Assembly: GCA_041497995.1 (NCBI GenBank)
Contig: JBGQHM010000056.1
Coordinates: 1 to 25,615 of the forward strand
Direction of reading: 5' to 3'
Source of the DNA: DATKMS01 sp041497995
GTDB lineage: Bacteria > Desulfobacterota > Binatia > HRBIN30
Length of the DNA stretch: 25,615 nt
A program made the position numbers and the translations under genes. This document shows, piece by piece, positions 25,524 to 25,615 of the stretch. Every line of letters starts with the position of its first letter. Position 1 is the first letter of the stretch. The notes beneath the pieces were generated by a model. That model did no database searches, was not told the origin of the DNA, and saw nothing but the letters and a program-made list of their open reading frames with translations.

Positions 25524-25591
25524 TCGGGCTTGGCAGCCCGAAGCGACCAACGGGAGCGGGCCACAGAAAGGACGCCGGCCGCAGGCCCTAG
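25524..25591 (+). repeat. CTAG-hairpin repeat, copy D
   Basis: Plus-strand copy with the perfect hairpin TCGGGCT-TGGC-AGCCCGA, then AGCGACCAACGGGAGCGGGCC and GACGCCGGCCGCAGGCCCTAG. The terminal hairpin is GGCC-GCA-GGCC next to CTAG. It lies at the right end of the window, so further copies may follow outside. Confidence 0.85.
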
Positions 25592-25615
25592 GATCCGACC
25601 CGGCCGTAGCGATGC

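Noticed and set aside
18807..25591. Integron attC sites
   Set aside because: Copies A and B contain ACCCAAC, which fits the RYYYAAC attC core, but copies C and D do not, there is no matching GTTRRRY at the other end, and no integrase is present.
25448..25591. CRISPR array
   Set aside because: Only two tandem units, repeats too long, no spacer-repeat regularity and no cas genes.

Overview
The window is GC-rich bacterial chromosome, with no phage, insertion-sequence or CRISPR signal. The most likely source is an uncultured lineage near the former Deltaproteobacteria, for example the Binatia/Binatota. This is inferred from three things: secreted proteins with Pro/Thr-rich linkers and a two-loop dockerin-like tail, a Cys-rich secreted protease with an unassigned C-terminal region, and two apparently F420-linked oxidoreductases. 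No 16S rRNA gene is present, so the placement is tentative.

Layout. 1-590: a minus-strand tRNA cluster, Thr(TGT)-Tyr(GTA)-Gly(TCC)-Thr(GGT), in the order that precedes tufB in many bacteria; the window ends two codons into what is probably tuf. 660-3052: a TusA-like protein divergent from a UvrD/Rep helicase. 3065-6481 (minus): a decayed penicillin-acylase remnant, a mannose-1-phosphate guanylyltransferase, a small membrane protein and PurU. 6786-10016 (plus): a sigma-70 family factor with an unusual region 2.4, a periplasmic FKBP isomerase and a FemAB/GNAT-like protein whose start codon lies in an octamer-periodic inverted repeat. 10013-13490 (minus): clpS-clpA, followed by two tiny overlapping genes (a small partner protein and a short nucleotidyltransferase-like protein), plus a small membrane protein upstream. 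13658-18018 (plus): a quinone oxidoreductase, a secreted trypsin-like multidomain protease, an LLM-family oxidoreductase and a SnoaL-like protein. 18132-18765: tRNA-Asn and two small genes. 19147-20229 (minus): a secreted dockerin-tailed protein. 20328-22013 (plus): a small membrane protein and an acyltransferase-3. 22248-22770 (minus): an F420-type reductase and an overlapping C-terminal remnant of a molybdenum-carrier-like protein. 23063-25396 (plus): a Cu+ P1B-type ATPase.

The left two thirds is mostly housekeeping: translation, DNA repair, folate, regulated proteolysis, transcription and folding. From about 17.5 kb onward the region is more accessory, with small orphan genes, gene remnants and several kinds of intergenic repeat.

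The most notable unexplained signal is a repeat of roughly 70 bp present in four copies (18807-18878 minus; 22978-23049, 25448-25516 and 25524-25591 plus). Each copy ends in CTAG next to a short hairpin whose arms change in a compensatory way between copies. Three of the four copies bracket the copper ATPase gene.
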